64,000 nucleotides of DNA from Lodderomyces elongisporus. Taxonomy: Eukaryota > Ascomycota > Pichiomycetes > Serinales > Debaryomycetaceae. The stretch is taken from contig NC_083675.1 of assembly GCF_030384665.1 (NCBI RefSeq), positions 1,918,001-1,982,000 on the forward strand, written 5' to 3'. This document shows, in pieces, positions 19,997 through 31,259 of the stretch (the stretch's first letter is position 1; each line of letters starts with the position of its first letter). A program made the translations under genes and the position numbers. The notes below the pieces were generated by a model that was not told the DNA's origin, ran no database searches, and was given only the letters and a program-made list of their open reading frames with translations.

Positions 19997-20662
19997 TTAG
20001 TATCTATCGTTTTGTTTTCTTTCTCTTTGCAATTTACGTAATGTTCTGCTGTACTCAGTCAACTTATTTTCTGTCTCTGTCCAGAATCTATTCGAATTTA
20101 TTATTAGATCCATGTATTTCTCATAAATTGTCATGGATTTGAGTAACAACATCGTATGCCATGTTTGAATGTCAGTTATTGCATTTTCCCTTGCTCGTAG
20201 AATATCAGGTACGTTTATAATATTTGGCCTAAAATTTCGATTCGATATGAAGGTATTGATCTTGTCTATTAATGATTGGTACCCCATTTGTTCAAGCTCA
20301 ACCATTGCCGGGTATTGAGCAATGATATCTCCGTAATATAATAGGAGCTCTTCCTCCTTTAGCTGTTGTGCAAAACTTTCCTCCTTATTCTTGTCCTTGT
20401 CGTCATGTTCGACTTTATCATTTTCAATTTTGTTATATTCTTTTTTGAGATAACTGTTTATCACTTGTTGACATTTCGATTTGATTCGAAGGTCGCTAAT
20501 CAACTTTTCAAGTTTCTTGTAATCTGGATTCGAGTCATATAATTTATTTAGACGCAGGTTGAGGTCATTCAATTGTTCCACTAAAGATTTTGGCTTTTGA
20601 TTCGCCAATTTAGATTTAAGAGTTTCCACTCGGCATGATAGTTGCTCGATAGTATCATCCAT
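19997..20662 (-). CDS. Coiled-coil protein, possible dynactin p24 subunit (Ldb18-like)
   Basis: 221 aa from ATG 20662; the frame extends three codons upstream without an ATG. Helical throughout: an N-terminal coiled coil (TIEQLSCRVETLKSKLANQK), a helical middle with a short Lys/Asp/Glu-rich insertion, and a C-terminal helix (RFWTETENKLTEYSRTLRKLQRER). The N-terminal L..RV..LK..L pattern and the C-terminal F(W).. ..L.....L..L organisation resemble the dynactin p24/DCTN3 family. The yeast member, Ldb18, links Arp1 filament and shoulder of dynactin. The resemblance is weak, and other small coiled-coil subunits (kinetochore, tethering complexes) are possible. A poly-G run of 16 (19938-19953) lies just past its 3' end. 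Confidence 0.45.
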   Translation of the reverse strand: MDDTIEQLSCRVETLKSKLANQKPKSLVEQLNDLNLRLNKLYDSNPDYKKLEKLISDLRIKSKCQQVINSYLKKEYNKIENDKVEHDDKDKNKEESFAQQLKEEELLLYYGDIIAQYPAMVELEQMGYQSLIDKINTFISNRNFRPNIINVPDILRARENAITDIQTWHTMLLLKSMTIYEKYMDLIINSNRFWTETENKLTEYSRTLRKLQRERKQNDRY

Positions 20663-21032
20663 TTTGCACAAATACTCAAAGCTGCACCAACAGATCTAAA
20701 GTTCTAGCGGTTGTGTTGTGGTGACTGTTTTAAGGCGCGTTTGATAGAGAGTATTATTAGCATAGTTAAAAAAAATTAGAAATTAAAATAGAAAAAAAAA
20801 AAAATCAAAAGTAAAGAAATACCCGAATAAAAAATGTATATTTTATCTATCCATATACTTATTATATCTAGAGAAACAGTTTTAGAATAAAGCGTTTAAA
20901 TGGTTACTTGAATTTTTAATTCCTTGGGATTAGCTTAAACTAAGCTGTGTGTATGTGTATGTGTATGTGTGGAAATAAAATAAAAAGAAAAATAGAAAAG
21001 AAAAGAAAAGAAAAAACGAAGAAAACAAGCAT
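20663..21032. other. Intergenic between two minus-strand genes
   Basis: A-rich, with a GTGTAT repeat (about 20947-20971) and AAAAG repeats (about 20983-21015) near the 3' end of the EAF-like gene. Nothing else seen. Confidence 0.5.
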
Positions 21033-21890
21033 CTATTCCTCTTCGCTACTGCTGCCATCATCATGCGATTTACCCCCGCCCATCAATTCTTTCAAGCTCC
21101 GTGGTCTACCTGTAGACCCTGAACCTATTCTCGTTGAATTGAAGGAATTCGATATTTTGCGTTTAGAATTACCCTCATCGATCTTGATTCTTTGGAACCG
21201 TATTGACTCAACCTCACTATCATCAGAATCCGACAGATCTTCAATTGCTCCCCAGTTGCCATGTCCTCCTTGCTTTGCAGGTTTTTCGTCACTCAAAACC
21301 TCTTCAAGCTGATCCTCTAAATCTTTAAAATCGTCTTCCATTTCCATAATCTTGTCATCAAGCGTACGCTTTGATTTCTGTCCTTGGCTGTTTGATGATT
21401 CATTCTCTTTTAAAGATTTTTCTTTAATAGTTTCATTGGGGATAGAAATATTTATAGGAATATTCTCATCGCCAGCTCTATCAAAACTATCTACTTCGTT
21501 CTCATGTTTAATATTATCCGCATTGTTAATGAGCTTCTCATTACCAGAGTCACTCCCTTCGTTAGCATCGCTCACGTCATTGATGCCATTGGTTTCGTTG
21601 GTATCTGATTGTGGCTCTACAGATACCGATCTTTCCTTACTGGTGATGTTTTTGCGATGTTTTTGAGGAAATGGTCGTAATGGTGATGTTTGCGGTTTTG
21701 AACCAGGTAGTCGCTTTCGATCTCCTCTTATAGGTTTGGCTTGTGACTTATCTAATTTTGGTTTCAACGGCTCGAGCTTTAAAGTTGAACCCCCTGCGTA
21801 TGTTAAAATATATTGTCCATTTGTGTTGAGATCCGCATTTAATTCTTCTGCATTGTATACTATATCGTATTCCCCGTCAGCTAAGCTCAT
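21033..21890 (-). CDS. EAF-like (ELL-associated factor) candidate transcription elongation protein
   Basis: 285 aa from ATG 21890 (MSLADGEYDIVYN); nine more codons upstream lack an ATG. The N-terminus is a short beta-rich block with GQYILTYAGGSTLKLEPLKPKL, similar in pattern to the end of the EAF N-terminal domain (Y.L.YDG..F.LEKL...). A basic, Pro-rich linker follows (KRLPGSKPQTSPLRPFPQKHRKN). Further on are a conserved-looking acidic helix (MEDDFKDLEDQLEEVLSDEK), an SDSDDSEVESI acidic patch, and a Ser/Glu tail. Family role: EAF proteins stimulate RNA polymerase II elongation with ELL. The visible N-domain is short for EAF, so the assignment is tentative. It is divergent from LCL3 across 1 kb. 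Confidence 0.5.
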   Translation of the reverse strand: MSLADGEYDIVYNAEELNADLNTNGQYILTYAGGSTLKLEPLKPKLDKSQAKPIRGDRKRLPGSKPQTSPLRPFPQKHRKNITSKERSVSVEPQSDTNETNGINDVSDANEGSDSGNEKLINNADNIKHENEVDSFDRAGDENIPINISIPNETIKEKSLKENESSNSQGQKSKRTLDDKIMEMEDDFKDLEDQLEEVLSDEKPAKQGGHGNWGAIEDLSDSDDSEVESIRFQRIKIDEGNSKRKISNSFNSTRIGSGSTGRPRSLKELMGGGKSHDDGSSSEEE

Positions 21891-22921
21891 ATAGATGTGT
21901 AAAATAGAACTTGTCAAATGGTCAAATGGTCAAATGGTCAAATGGTCGAAGTTTCTTGGTTGTTTTCTGGAGTTGTACCAATAAAAATGTCTTTGTTCAG
22001 CCTATATCCCTTTTTACTGCTTCACAGTTACGCCGATGTGTTATACTAATTTTCAATGTTGGCCAAATATTTAGCGCGCGGGGCGTCAAACTCCTCCTCA
22101 AGCTCTTTTGTATAAAAAAATTAATAAACAAAAAAAGGAAAAAAAGGAAAAAAAAGGAAAAAAGGAAAAAGGAAAAATCAATGAACCTTTACCACCAAGA
22201 ATTTGCTCCTAAATCCAGTTTTTCTATCCTTTGTAAGGTCGTTGACTCTTGTAGTATTTATATATATGTGTGTGGTTATGTTGCTCTCTTTGGATTTCAA
22301 ATTATCAAACCTTTTAAAATACAGAGGTTACTGTTAACAAGGAATCAACAATACAAGTGGAAATTTCATTCAATATATAGGTATTTTCTTTTCTCAAATT
22401 TTTTTGTGATTTCGATCAAATTCCATACCAAAAAATACAAAAAAATTACATAACAATTGATACGCCATAGACGTACAGACAATTACAATTTTTTTTTATT
22501 TTGTTTCTTCTTCCTTTTTTTTCTTTTCCTCTTTTCCTTTTGATCAATTACCAGATTCTATGTAATACTTCTCAAAAACATGTTGGAATAGCCTTTCTTA
22601 TAAAGATCGTATCATTGGCGAAGTTGTGGGTTAGAGCAAAGAGAGACAAGCGGGACCTTGGTTTGTCGTCAAATGGCTGCAAACGAGAGTTAACATGACA
22701 CAAAACACAGTCGCAAAGCAAACAGATCAATTTCTTGAATCCAGCAAAGGAAAAAAATATAAAAAATACAAAAAATATAAAAAATATAAAAAATAAAAAA
22801 ATTTAATAAAATAACAAAGGGACTACGCGATTTCAAAAGCGGTGTAGTAACCACAACCACTGAAATACACCCACCCACCTTCATATTAAAAGATCATCTT
22901 TTAACCCACGTTTACATATCA
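21891..22921. other. 1-kb divergent spacer with tandem repeats
   Basis: Contains four tandem copies of an 8-mer GTCAAATG (about 21913-21946), a GC-rich patch (agcgcgcggggcgtc, about 22072-22087), AAAAAAGG repeats (about 22128-22178) and ATAAAAA/ACAAAAA repeats (about 22755-22800). A 180-codon frame on the plus strand runs through these repeats; it has no ATG supported by context and a Lys/Arg run from the repeat, so I do not call it. Confidence 0.5.
21913..21946. repeat. Tandem GTCAAATG octamer, four copies
   Basis: Four consecutive copies of GTCAAATG just upstream of the EAF-like ATG, in its presumed 5' leader/promoter. Confidence 0.7.
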
Positions 22922-23638
22922 ATGCCACCAGTTCCGGTCAATTCTACAAGCCAAGATTATTATGGTGTTCTTGAGCCCAGAGTCTGGCTTCTTTCAGCAG
23001 GTCTTGCAGCTTCAGCTATTTTTTCTTACAAAATATATCGACGTTACTTTCGACGAATCAGATCGATCCTTGATTTTACACCAGAGGCGTTGGAGAAAAA
23101 TCACAAGCTCTATGGCTACGTTACAAGAGTTGGGGATGGCGACAATTTTCGGTTCTACCATACACCTGGGGGTTGGCTCCTAGGCTGGGGCTGGTTGCGA
23201 AAAGTCCCATTAGATAATCGACGTATCATGAAGGATGAAACGCTAATGATCAGACTCTGTGGAGTAGATGCTCCAGAACGTGCGCATTTTGGTAAACCTG
23301 CGCAACCATTCAGTGAAGATGCTTTATTATGGCTAAAAAACTATCTCCTGGGACGATACGTGACGGTTACTCCATACAGCATCGACCAGTATAAACGGAT
23401 AGTTGGTCGATGTCAAGTCTGGAAATGGAATGGGAAAAAAGATGTTTCTGCTGAGATGTTGAAAAATGGCGTGGCCATTGTTTATGAGGGTAAGGTAGGT
23501 GCCGAGTTTGGCGATAACGAAGATCGGTATAGAAGTTTAGAGAAAAGAGCAAAATGGTTAAAGAGGGGTGTATGGTCAATTGGTAAGAAAATGATGACAC
23601 CTGGAGAGTACAAGAAAGTATATTACCGAGGGGAATAA
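22922..23638 (+). CDS. LCL3: Membrane-anchored endonuclease of the staphylococcal nuclease family
   Basis: 238 aa. One TM anchor at about residues 20-37 ([19 protein letters not shown]), then a staphylococcal-nuclease (SNase) domain from about 60 to 215. Its motifs are [55 protein letters not shown] and [14 protein letters not shown], with active-site type Asp/Arg/Glu residues present (DAPE and the following Arg/Lys positions). Fungal Lcl3 is reported in mitochondria and linked to long chronological lifespan; its nuclease activity is inferred from the domain. Family length is usual (about 230-275 aa). Confidence 0.93.
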
Positions 23639-23859
23639 TATTTTCTAGACATGAGTTTGATTTTTTTTTTTTTTTTTTTTAGGATCTTAAAAGTTAGAAA
23701 ACAAATAGTGCGAGGAAAGGGAATTGAAATATGTATTGCATCAAACTACAATTAGCTTTACATCTCCTATCCTTTTATCCTATTCTTCTACTCGTTTTCA
23801 ATATTTTAAAGAACAAAAATGGGCAAAAATTCCTTTTTTTTTTTTTGCAAAGAAGAACA

Positions 23860-25467
23860 CTAATCAAGCAATTCTGAAACTGCTTTGGATAACGCTTCAA
23901 CGTGCTCCGCGGTATCTGCTTCAGCATATACACGCACAGCATCTTCTGTACCAGAAGCTCTAACAAATGACCTAGCTTTTGGGTATTTGGAAACGAGCTC
24001 ATCAATCTTGGCTTGCATTCCGTCAGGTTTGACTAATGTTCTCTCGGCATTGGTGGTTTGGAATATGGTTCTGTCAGGAACTACAACCTTGGTCAACTTG
24101 TTTGGTAAGTCTGTATATGCCTGGTTCCATTTCTCTGGAGTAAGATCCAAATAATGGAGGATTATTAATACAACTAACAAATCTGAAATAGCATCTCCAA
24201 CAGTTTGATTGATCAATTTGCTAAACTCTTGTAAAACGCGAATTGCCCTTTTCTCCTTGTCATTCTCTAAAGCAGCTTGATATGCAAATATTTTTTTTTC
24301 TGCCTCAGGGCTAAAAACAACGGTGCCATGTCCGTTGGCTTCAAAGTATACACCAATGTCAAATTTTTCAGCTTCGTGGTGCAAATGCTTAACACCCGTC
24401 GATGTACAACGCACTGGTAATTTCAAGACCTCTTCGACGTATTTTGAAGAAGATCCATTGGCGTATGCGGTTTGTACAATTCCGATGTCTAGGGTTAATT
24501 TATCTGCATCAATGTTTTTAAACAATTGTTGCAAAAACAAGGCAATTAATGTTGCAATCTTGTCACCATCAAGAAGAACAAATTGCCCTTGCAGGGTTTG
24601 GTAATAACAAATCAACCTATCCGCATCGCCATCGAATGATGCATACAATCTTTCTGCAACAGGCTCGACATTTTTGGGCAATTTTTGGTTGGTCTTGACA
24701 AAGTCGGCACCACATTCATAGTTTAAAAGATCCGGCTTTTTGTAGGCATCATTAACAACGGTAAACTTGATTTCGTGAGCAAGATAGTTTTTCAATAGCT
24801 CTTCAATTTTGGGGGCACCAACACCATTTGCTGCGTCAATAGTTATATCAATAGCGTCCTGAGTTTCAGACAATTTGAAAATCTCCTTAAAAGAATTGGC
24901 CAACTTTGTATAATACCCATCTTCATTAGCAGGACCAAAACTGTCGTCATTATAAGTTCTTGTAAGGTAGTGCAATTCGGGTGTGGTTAGTAAGCCAAAA
25001 TCTTTGTATTGTGTACGAGGAACACTTTTGAAACCATCAATTGTAGATTTAGTCAATCTCTCCGAACTCTCCCTTGAGTCACGAGCAATGACAATTGAAC
25101 TCTCGGTGTTCAAGTCAATTTTTAATTCTTCAATCAATCTTTCCACTGTGCTTACTAATTGGTCATGTGAGGAATTTGCAAGTTCAGTAGCATAGTGTTC
25201 CCATTTACTTTCAAGCATGCTTCCCAATGGGTCAACGACTTTAACACCATTATCTGGAGGTGGGTTATGTGATGCTGTAATCATAACACCAACAGTCTTG
25301 CCGCCGAGATATTTGGAACGAAGTGAGGCTAAAATCCCCACTGTGTAATTGACATAGTCGAGGTACTTTGCATCCATACGAAACCCAGCCGTACCATAGG
25401 TAAATTTGATCCCTTCTGGCTTTGCATGATGTGCCACGTTTGATTCAATCAACTCAATTAAGGACAT
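23860..25467 (-). CDS. AGM1: N-acetylglucosamine-phosphate mutase
   Basis: 535 aa from ATG 25467 (MSLIELIESN). The frame is open a further 35 codons upstream, but conserved sequence begins at 25467. Phosphohexomutase motifs in order: catalytic loop MITASHNPPPDNGVK with Ser66 (the phosphoserine position also used in the C. albicans enzyme), the metal loop DGDADR, the sugar-binding loop FEANGHGTVVF, and the C-terminal phosphate-binding loop RASGTEDAVRVY. It converts GlcNAc-6-phosphate to GlcNAc-1-phosphate on the way to UDP-GlcNAc, used for chitin, N-glycans and GPI anchors. Also called PCM1. Convergent with LCL3. Confidence 0.95.
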   Translation of the reverse strand: MSLIELIESNVAHHAKPEGIKFTYGTAGFRMDAKYLDYVNYTVGILASLRSKYLGGKTVGVMITASHNPPPDNGVKVVDPLGSMLESKWEHYATELANSSHDQLVSTVERLIEELKIDLNTESSIVIARDSRESSERLTKSTIDGFKSVPRTQYKDFGLLTTPELHYLTRTYNDDSFGPANEDGYYTKLANSFKEIFKLSETQDAIDITIDAANGVGAPKIEELLKNYLAHEIKFTVVNDAYKKPDLLNYECGADFVKTNQKLPKNVEPVAERLYASFDGDADRLICYYQTLQGQFVLLDGDKIATLIALFLQQLFKNIDADKLTLDIGIVQTAYANGSSSKYVEEVLKLPVRCTSTGVKHLHHEAEKFDIGVYFEANGHGTVVFSPEAEKKIFAYQAALENDKEKRAIRVLQEFSKLINQTVGDAISDLLVVLIILHYLDLTPEKWNQAYTDLPNKLTKVVVPDRTIFQTTNAERTLVKPDGMQAKIDELVSKYPKARSFVRASGTEDAVRVYAEADTAEHVEALSKAVSELLD

Positions 25468-25908
25468 TGATAATATTAAAGGTGTGATAATTATGTGATA
25501 GTTATGTGTATTGATATGTGCTAATTGTGAAGAAAATACTATAAAAAGCAATGCTAAAAAGGAGAGTTGCAACTAATGGTAACTTCAGTTATAATTCAAT
25601 TGGAATCTGCTTCTGATCTCGTGCGCCATATAATTTGAGTCGAGATTTATAAAATTAGTTTCATAAAATAGACAGGAAAGAACAAAAGCAAAAGCAAAAG
25701 CAAAAGCAAAAGGAAAAGAAAGAGAAAAAGAAAAAGGAAAATAACACAAGCTGCGCAATATAGGGAACCTTTCAAAGTTTTTTTTGGATTGAAACAATTA
25801 TTGAAAGCAAAAGTAATTTTGGAGGATTTAAGAGCGAGTCAAATACACCCCCTTCTCCAATTGTACTATTGATTCCACTGGAGCCTACAAACGATTTCCA
25901 GTTCAAAT
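25468..25908. other. Divergent promoter AGM1 / membrane protein
   Basis: Contains tandem AAAAGC hexamers passing into AAAAGG/AGAAA repeats (about 25683-25740). No gene seen. Confidence 0.5.
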
Positions 25909-26505
25909 ATGACCAGCGTGATACGTTTATTTACTCGCAACAAGTCTTACAAGGTTCCAAAGTACGAGAAGTCTACAGCTCCTGCTTCTGCCAAATCCAA
26001 GACTACCACTAATACCCACACAACTAATTCTACAACTAATTCTACTTTTTCTTCTTCTACCACTACTACTACCCATATAAATAATAACCATAATTCTTTT
26101 TCTTCATCATCGATAATGACGAAACCAACTTTTACTAAACCAGGTAAAGACTCGCCTTTCGTCAAAGAGCTCATCCAAACGGGCCGTCCTAACTGGTCAA
26201 AGGCTCCTCCCCAATTGAAGCAACGATATAATGGGATTTTCCTCATACTTCTTTCTGTGCCAGTGATTTTCATTACCACGTACGAAATGGTTCAGAGATT
26301 AGAGGGCCGAAGCACAAAGAAAGTGCAACAAGGCGAAAGACGTGAAGACGGGACAAAGAGGGAATTCTCCGAGGCCGAGAAATGGCAAGTGGAAAAACAG
26401 AGTTTATCTACCAAAATATTTGGTAAGGATTTCTTTCTCGATGGGTTCACCAGTAACACACTCAAGCAAGGAGATCTGGAGATTAAAGAAAAGACTGAAA
26501 ACTAA
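25909..26505 (+). CDS. Unidentified one-TM protein, probably mitochondrial
   Basis: 198 aa. The N-terminus is basic and lacks acidic residues until Glu20 (MTSVIRLFTRNKSYKVPKY), like a mitochondrial presequence. It is followed by a Thr/Asn/Ser low-complexity stretch (about 33-66). The folded part seems to be about 75-185: KDSPFVKELIQTGRPNWSKA, one TM segment (about 107-124, GIFLILLSVPVIFITTYEMV), and a charged tail ending in IFGKDFFLDGF. I do not recognise the family. Localisation in the inner mitochondrial membrane is inferred from the leader and single TM segment. It ends 326 bp from the convergent KAR9. Confidence 0.7.
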   Translation: MTSVIRLFTRNKSYKVPKYEKSTAPASAKSKTTTNTHTTNSTTNSTFSSSTTTTTHINNNHNSFSSSSIMTKPTFTKPGKDSPFVKELIQTGRPNWSKAPPQLKQRYNGIFLILLSVPVIFITTYEMVQRLEGRSTKKVQQGERREDGTKREFSEAEKWQVEKQSLSTKIFGKDFFLDGFTSNTLKQGDLEIKEKTEN

Positions 26506-26831
26506 TAAATGGATAAAGTCAGATTTTATAGTGAAGATCTTTCCAAAGACTTTTCCCAGTTTCTCCCGTTTCTTTCTTTCTTTCTTTCTTTCTCTCCCTC
26601 TCTCCTTCTCTTTTTTCAACTTTTCAACCTTTTGTTTTCATTTATTTCCGGTTTTTATATTTGATTTTTTTTGTTTTTAGAAAATGAAGAAAAAGAGAAA
26701 AGAGTGTTAAAATTTTATCAAATTTACTTTTTACTAAATTCATGAATTCGTTGGTATTTAATGATTAAATGATTTGGTCCTGCCTTCAAAAAAATAAATC
26801 ATCTAAAAAAAGGAACAGAAAAACCAGAGTA
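26506..26831. other. Convergent 3' spacer
   Basis: Contains a (CTTT)n tract followed by (CTCT) (about 26569-26610). No gene seen. Confidence 0.5.
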
Positions 26832-29204
26832 TCACTTCCATATAGGTCGTGACTCTGATAAAGCCCTTAGCAAATTTTCATCGTCATACCGCGACCCTAA
26901 AGAAGAAGGTGGCCGTTCGGGCGATGTGCTGTTATAGCTCAATCTTCTAGAGTATGTCAAGTTTGGAATGTTCATTTCGTTCAAAAGTGAGTTTGGTCTA
27001 CCAATAACAGTGGCTGTGGAGCCAATTCTTGAACTATAATCACGAAAAGGATTATTCTGTCGACTATAAGGCGAAGATTGTATATCATTCTGGATGATAT
27101 GGTGGTGATTGGTAGAATGAGGACTGTGATTTTGGTTTTGACCTTGTCTTTGACCTTGTATTTGACTCTGACTAGAGCCTCGGCTTCTACCTCTTTGCTT
27201 ATAAGGTGATTGAAAAACCGGATGCGATGCATTGATTTCAGGGATCTTGGTGTATCCTCTTCTCTTAGTGATGACTGGGTAGCCATGTTGTATGTAATTT
27301 ATAGATATTCTTGGTAATCTAGAAGGTTTTCTCACACTTGAATTGAGTATGTTTTCAAAGTAAACGTTCGCATCAAATGTTGCACACCTTTCTCTATTCA
27401 GTTTGGCATCAGCAACGTTTGAAGGTGCGGGTGGGCTACTTACTAAAGTTCTTTCCTCAATATCCTTGTTGTCAATCTTCAATGCTTCAAATGCGTCAAC
27501 AAGCGTGCTTTTCAAATTTTTTCCTTGGGGTTTTACATCCTGCTCGTGATCAGCATTATGATTGTTGTCATCACCACCATTATCACCATCATTCTCTTCA
27601 TCATTATCATCCTCATCACTATTATTAAAATTATTTATTTGATGAAATGCATTGTTTTTGTTCTTATGTTTGATCTTGATGTTCTTTTGAAAAAAATCAA
27701 TCACTTTGTCCTTCTTTTGAACACTCAAAGGAATTGTGACAGTTTCAACATCAACATTGAAATCAATCCCCAACCCATTACTAATGGGCCTTTCGTTGTT
27801 TAATGAAGAGTTGCGCGATCCTATTTGGAAGGGCCGCAAGCCGCTACTCGTATTGCGTTTCGGTAGCTGAATGGTCCTGGTAGAGCTTTCGATGGACTCC
27901 GTTTTGGCTTTGCTTTGAGTTATTAGCTCATTAACTTCCATCCATCTTGGTTGAAGTGTTTCGTAAAACTGAGCGACAATACTGTCATCGGTGATGATGT
28001 TTTCTTGGATTGCCTTTTGAGTTAACTGTATGGAATTTGAACAAGCTTTATACTTGTCTCCAATTTCGTCGCCAGCTAAAGAGAGTGCCTCCGCACTCTT
28101 TGCCGTATCCAAGTGACCAAACAACTCAATTAATTTTCCACATTCATGCGTCGTCTGTGCTACTAAATAGTTGAACACTTCGTTCCAGGTGAGATCAATG
28201 GATTCGTGTTTCATTATTTTCATTTGCCCCTTAAGGAAATGCCATTTGTCCAACATTGTTTCGTATGCAAGCAAGACTTTTTCTTTGGAAACAATAAATG
28301 CAGAATGCGAGCAAAGTGTGTTGAACTCCTCAATCTTGGATGGAACAATGTCTAATGATATATTTAATGGGGAAACCTTTTCTTCAAGTAACAAGTACTC
28401 TTCATATATGTTCTCGTCTAAATCATTAAAGGTAGGTAACTTTATTGATTTTGATACGGATGGGGATTGGGGTGTACTTGTAGTTGCTGATATTATTGTA
28501 TTGGAATTTGATGCCGAATTTGTGGAGTTGGAGATAAACATACCGGATGTAAAATTATGTACTTGCATTTTTGACACAATGGCATTCAAACTGAATTTAG
28601 GTAACACTTTTCTAGGACTAGTTAATTTGTAAGATCTTAATTGCACTACAATGTTTATGCAATCCTCAATTTCATCCTTCAAAGATTTGATCACCATATC
28701 CATTAGCTCATGGTAATTGATAGCAATGTCTAGATTTTTTTTGAGCATAATCAGTGATTTCTTTACATCAAGTAGTAAATCGCTCGATTCTTCAAATTTC
28801 CGTATTAGACTCTGATTTACTTGAATGTGCGGATCACCATCTGTATCATAATCTTGATTTTCAAGCAAAAACAATAGTCGTGATATGATTGAGTCGATGC
28901 TGTCCAAATTTCGTAGCAAATCAATTACAGAAAGTTTACCCTCCAAGTACCAAGGTAGCATTTCATCGATGTCTCTTGACACTTGGCTAATTTTGTTGGC
29001 CGTGGAGACCAAATCATTTAGATAAAGGATTATGTCATCCAAGATTTTGTTGATTTTAAATATGTCGTGCTGCAGTAGCTGCACCAGTAACCTCTGGTTA
29101 GGTGCGGTGATGTTTATTAGCTCATCAAAAAACGAAAAGTTTGGAACTGAATTGAGCAAATAAGATAGTTTAACAGTAGTTGATCTTCCAGTAACTGAAG
29201 TCAT
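26832..29204 (-). CDS. KAR9: Spindle-positioning adaptor Kar9
   Basis: 790 aa (S. cerevisiae Kar9 is 644). The N-terminal two-fifths is a helical domain resembling the Kar9 spectrin-like fold. The segments LLAYETMLDKWHFLKGQMKIM and FYETLQPRWMEVNELI correspond to helices of yeast Kar9, and a short GLRPF...NGLGIDF stretch follows as in the yeast protein. The C-terminal part is basic and disordered, with Asn/Asp insertions and (S/T)xIP-type sites for EB1/Bim1 (PSRLPRIS, YTKIPEI). Family role: Kar9 loads on one set of astral microtubules through Bim1 and links them to Myo2 and actin to orient the spindle; the first part of MYO2 is also in this window. The identification uses overall organisation rather than strong identity. 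Confidence 0.75.
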   Translation of the reverse strand: MTSVTGRSTTVKLSYLLNSVPNFSFFDELINITAPNQRLLVQLLQHDIFKINKILDDIILYLNDLVSTANKISQVSRDIDEMLPWYLEGKLSVIDLLRNLDSIDSIISRLLFLLENQDYDTDGDPHIQVNQSLIRKFEESSDLLLDVKKSLIMLKKNLDIAINYHELMDMVIKSLKDEIEDCINIVVQLRSYKLTSPRKVLPKFSLNAIVSKMQVHNFTSGMFISNSTNSASNSNTIISATTSTPQSPSVSKSIKLPTFNDLDENIYEEYLLLEEKVSPLNISLDIVPSKIEEFNTLCSHSAFIVSKEKVLLAYETMLDKWHFLKGQMKIMKHESIDLTWNEVFNYLVAQTTHECGKLIELFGHLDTAKSAEALSLAGDEIGDKYKACSNSIQLTQKAIQENIITDDSIVAQFYETLQPRWMEVNELITQSKAKTESIESSTRTIQLPKRNTSSGLRPFQIGSRNSSLNNERPISNGLGIDFNVDVETVTIPLSVQKKDKVIDFFQKNIKIKHKNKNNAFHQINNFNNSDEDDNDEENDGDNGGDDNNHNADHEQDVKPQGKNLKSTLVDAFEALKIDNKDIEERTLVSSPPAPSNVADAKLNRERCATFDANVYFENILNSSVRKPSRLPRISINYIQHGYPVITKRRGYTKIPEINASHPVFQSPYKQRGRSRGSSQSQIQGQRQGQNQNHSPHSTNHHHIIQNDIQSSPYSRQNNPFRDYSSRIGSTATVIGRPNSLLNEMNIPNLTYSRRLSYNSTSPERPPSSLGSRYDDENLLRALSESRPIWK

Positions 29205-29635
29205 CCTAGCATTTTATAACTAAGATTGTAAATAAATGAGGATATTTTGGTTTGTAATGCTGTATTGATAAAAATCTGGATGAATGTGAAAGCTTCTGGA
29301 TTTATAAACAAAGCAAATGTATTTATTGCTAGATAGATCGATAGGTAACAGTACAACAACAACAACAACAACAACAACAAGAAGAAGGTATGTTTTAATA
29401 GTGTTTTTCTTCCTGTTTTCTATTCTTTTTCTTTTTCTTTGCTTAATAAAATATCTTGTATATATTGCTTTAAAAAGCTTGAGGTTCTTCAAAAAAATAA
29501 ACCTCTTATTATCTCCTTTGAAAATACTGATCTTTCAATGGATTGAATCGTTGTTGATTGCAACAAGATTAATTGAATTTGATACAAGAAAAGAAAACAA
29601 ATAGAAACAAATAGTAAAGCCGCTGTCCTTGGGGC

Positions 29636-29647
29636 GTCTCGCGAGAC
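29636..29647. promoter_or_regulatory. 12-bp perfect palindrome GTCTCGCGAGAC
   Basis: Perfect palindrome with a CGCG centre in the KAR9/DIM1 divergent promoter. CG-rich cores stand out in this AT-rich spacer, so a protein-binding site is plausible; the factor is unknown. Confidence 0.4.
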
Positions 29648-29898
29648 TTTTGTTTTCCTTTGTCTTTTATGTATATTCTCTTCTTCCTCCTTTTTTTGAC
29701 TAAACATTATAAAGTGACACAGACACGATATAGATATATAAATATCAGAAAGAAAAAACGGAAAGAATTGAATGAGAAAAGTGTCTCAAAATTTAATAGT
29801 GTCATAAGCCTATTTTTGACGACACTGATGTGAGTTTGTATCTAAAGAGCAAATTGTTACACAAAACCACATCTGTAATTTTCCAAAAATCAAACCAG

Positions 29899-29906
29899 GA
29901 GATGAG
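29899..29906 (+). promoter_or_regulatory. PAC-like element (GAGATGAG) upstream of DIM1
   Basis: GAGATGAG lies about 96 bp before the DIM1 ATG. PAC (G[C/A]GATGAG) is the common ribosome-biogenesis promoter element in yeasts, and DIM1 belongs to that regulon. Position and match fit; use is inferred. Confidence 0.45.
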
Positions 29907-29956
29907 TATTGTGATTGAAAGTAGTAATACCCAGCTCATACCTGCCCCCTCTCTAG

Positions 29957-30991
<1,035 letters not shown>

Positions 30992-31259
30992 GTAAAAAAT
31001 AGAGGGTAAATTAAATAAAAAAAAAACAAAAAAAAAGGAAAGAAACAGAGATATTTTACATTCGATTACTACTGTTATTACTGTTATTACTGTTATTTTA
31101 AACATTATTAATATTATCAACATGATTATTGTTGTGCAATTTTATCCTGTATCTTGTACTCTATATTCTTTAAGTTCTATTAGCCACAATATAATTTGAA
31201 TCCGTTTAATTTTTTGAAATTTTCTTTTTGATTTTTTTTTTTTTATTTCTATCAAAAAT

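Noticed and set aside
21911..22453. 180-codon plus-strand frame between the EAF-like gene and LCL3
   Set aside because: Runs through tandem and poly-A repeats, starts at a non-ATG codon and has no recognisable domain.
25468..25572. 35-residue hydrophobic N-terminal extension of AGM1
   Set aside because: Agm1 is cytosolic, and family homology and the Ser66 numbering fit the ATG at 25467; the extension is open by chance.
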